Part shown: one piece after another, positions 13,105-13,243 of the stretch
Layout of the letters: every line of letters starts with the position of its first letter
Numbering within the stretch: position 1 is the stretch's first letter
Assembly: GCA_041655035.1 (NCBI GenBank)
Contig: JBAZCN010000091.1
Coordinates: 1 to 13,243, forward strand
DNA from: NAT127 sp041655035
Lineage (GTDB): Bacteria; Pseudomonadota; Gammaproteobacteria; Pseudomonadales; Porticoccaceae
Length of the DNA stretch: 13,243 nucleotides
Direction: 5' to 3'
Notes under the pieces: model-generated
Told to the model about the DNA's origin: nothing
Database searches by the model: none
The model's input: only the letters and a program-made list of their open reading frames with translations
Program-made: the position numbers and the translations under genes

Positions 13105-13243
13105 GTGGCTAAAGAGAAGTTTGAACGCAAGAAGCCCCACGTAAACGTGGGCACGATTGGTCACGTAGACCATGGCAAGACCACCCTGACGGCAGCCCTG
13201 ACCCGCGTGTGTGCGGAAACCTGGGGCGGTACCATGGTTGCCT
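13105..13243 (+). CDS. tuf: translation elongation factor Tu (5' part)
   Basis: The GTG start opens a frame of 46 complete codons cut by the window end. It reads MAKEKFERKKPHVNVGTIGH and then the P-loop GHVDHGKT, the diagnostic EF-Tu N-terminus. EF-Tu delivers aminoacyl-tRNA to the ribosomal A site. The segment after the P-loop (TLTAALTRVCAETWGGTMVA) resembles Pseudomonas and Halomonas-type proteins more than enterobacterial ones, as far as I can recall. Many gammaproteobacteria carry two nearly identical tuf genes, the other often near rpmG or secE upstream of rplK. The window does not show whether a second copy exists. Confidence 0.97.
   Translation, partial: MAKEKFERKKPHVNVGTIGHVDHGKTTLTAALTRVCAETWGGTMVA

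Overview
This window is a conserved ribosome and transcription housekeeping locus of a high-GC bacterium, almost certainly a gammaproteobacterium. All genes are on the + strand, in the order rplA (3' end), rplJ, rplL, rpoB, rpoC, rpsL, rpsG, fusA, tuf (5' end). RpoB and RpoC carry the lineage-specific insertions known from E. coli. Every RpoC landmark checked (four Zn1 and four Zn2 cysteines, the catalytic aspartates, the trigger loop) falls at exactly the E. coli residue number. In enterobacteria the rplKAJL-rpoBC and str (rpsL-rpsG-fusA-tuf) operons lie apart. Their direct joining here, with a 156-residue S7, is the arrangement of Pseudomonas, Marinobacter and Halomonas-type gammaproteobacteria. 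The genus cannot be fixed from the window.

Layout. Positions 1-60 are the last 19 codons and stop of rplA (L1). Positions 61-297 are a structured rplJ leader that matches the L10 leader fold, where L10(L12) complexes repress their own synthesis. rplJ (298-792) and rplL (862-1236) encode the ribosomal stalk. The 169-nt rplL-rpoB gap holds five consecutive hairpins, one with a T-tract like the partial attenuator known at this site in E. coli. rpoB (1406-5485) and rpoC (5556-9770, TTG start) encode the beta and beta' subunits of RNA polymerase and are separated by a perfect hairpin without a T-tract. After rpoC come two intrinsic terminators. The second is interlocked with a near-consensus sigma70 promoter whose -10 box lies in the terminator loop. 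That promoter should drive rpsL (9913-10296, S12), rpsG (10386-10856, S7), fusA (10962-13064, EF-G) and tuf (13105 onward, EF-Tu, cut by the window end).

The products act together in transcription (RpoB, RpoC) and in translation elongation. L10 and L7/L12 form the stalk that recruits EF-G and EF-Tu, while S12 and S7 shape the decoding centre and the 30S head. The genes look intact and ordinary, and no mobile element, CRISPR array, tRNA, rRNA or accessory system was seen. What merits a second look is between the genes: the promoter-terminator interlock at 9793-9836, the hairpin chain before rpoB, and hairpins in the rpoB-rpoC and rpsG-fusA gaps. No gap without a gene exceeds 300 bases. The long minus-strand open frames opposite rpoB, rpoC and fusA are judged to be codon-bias shadows.
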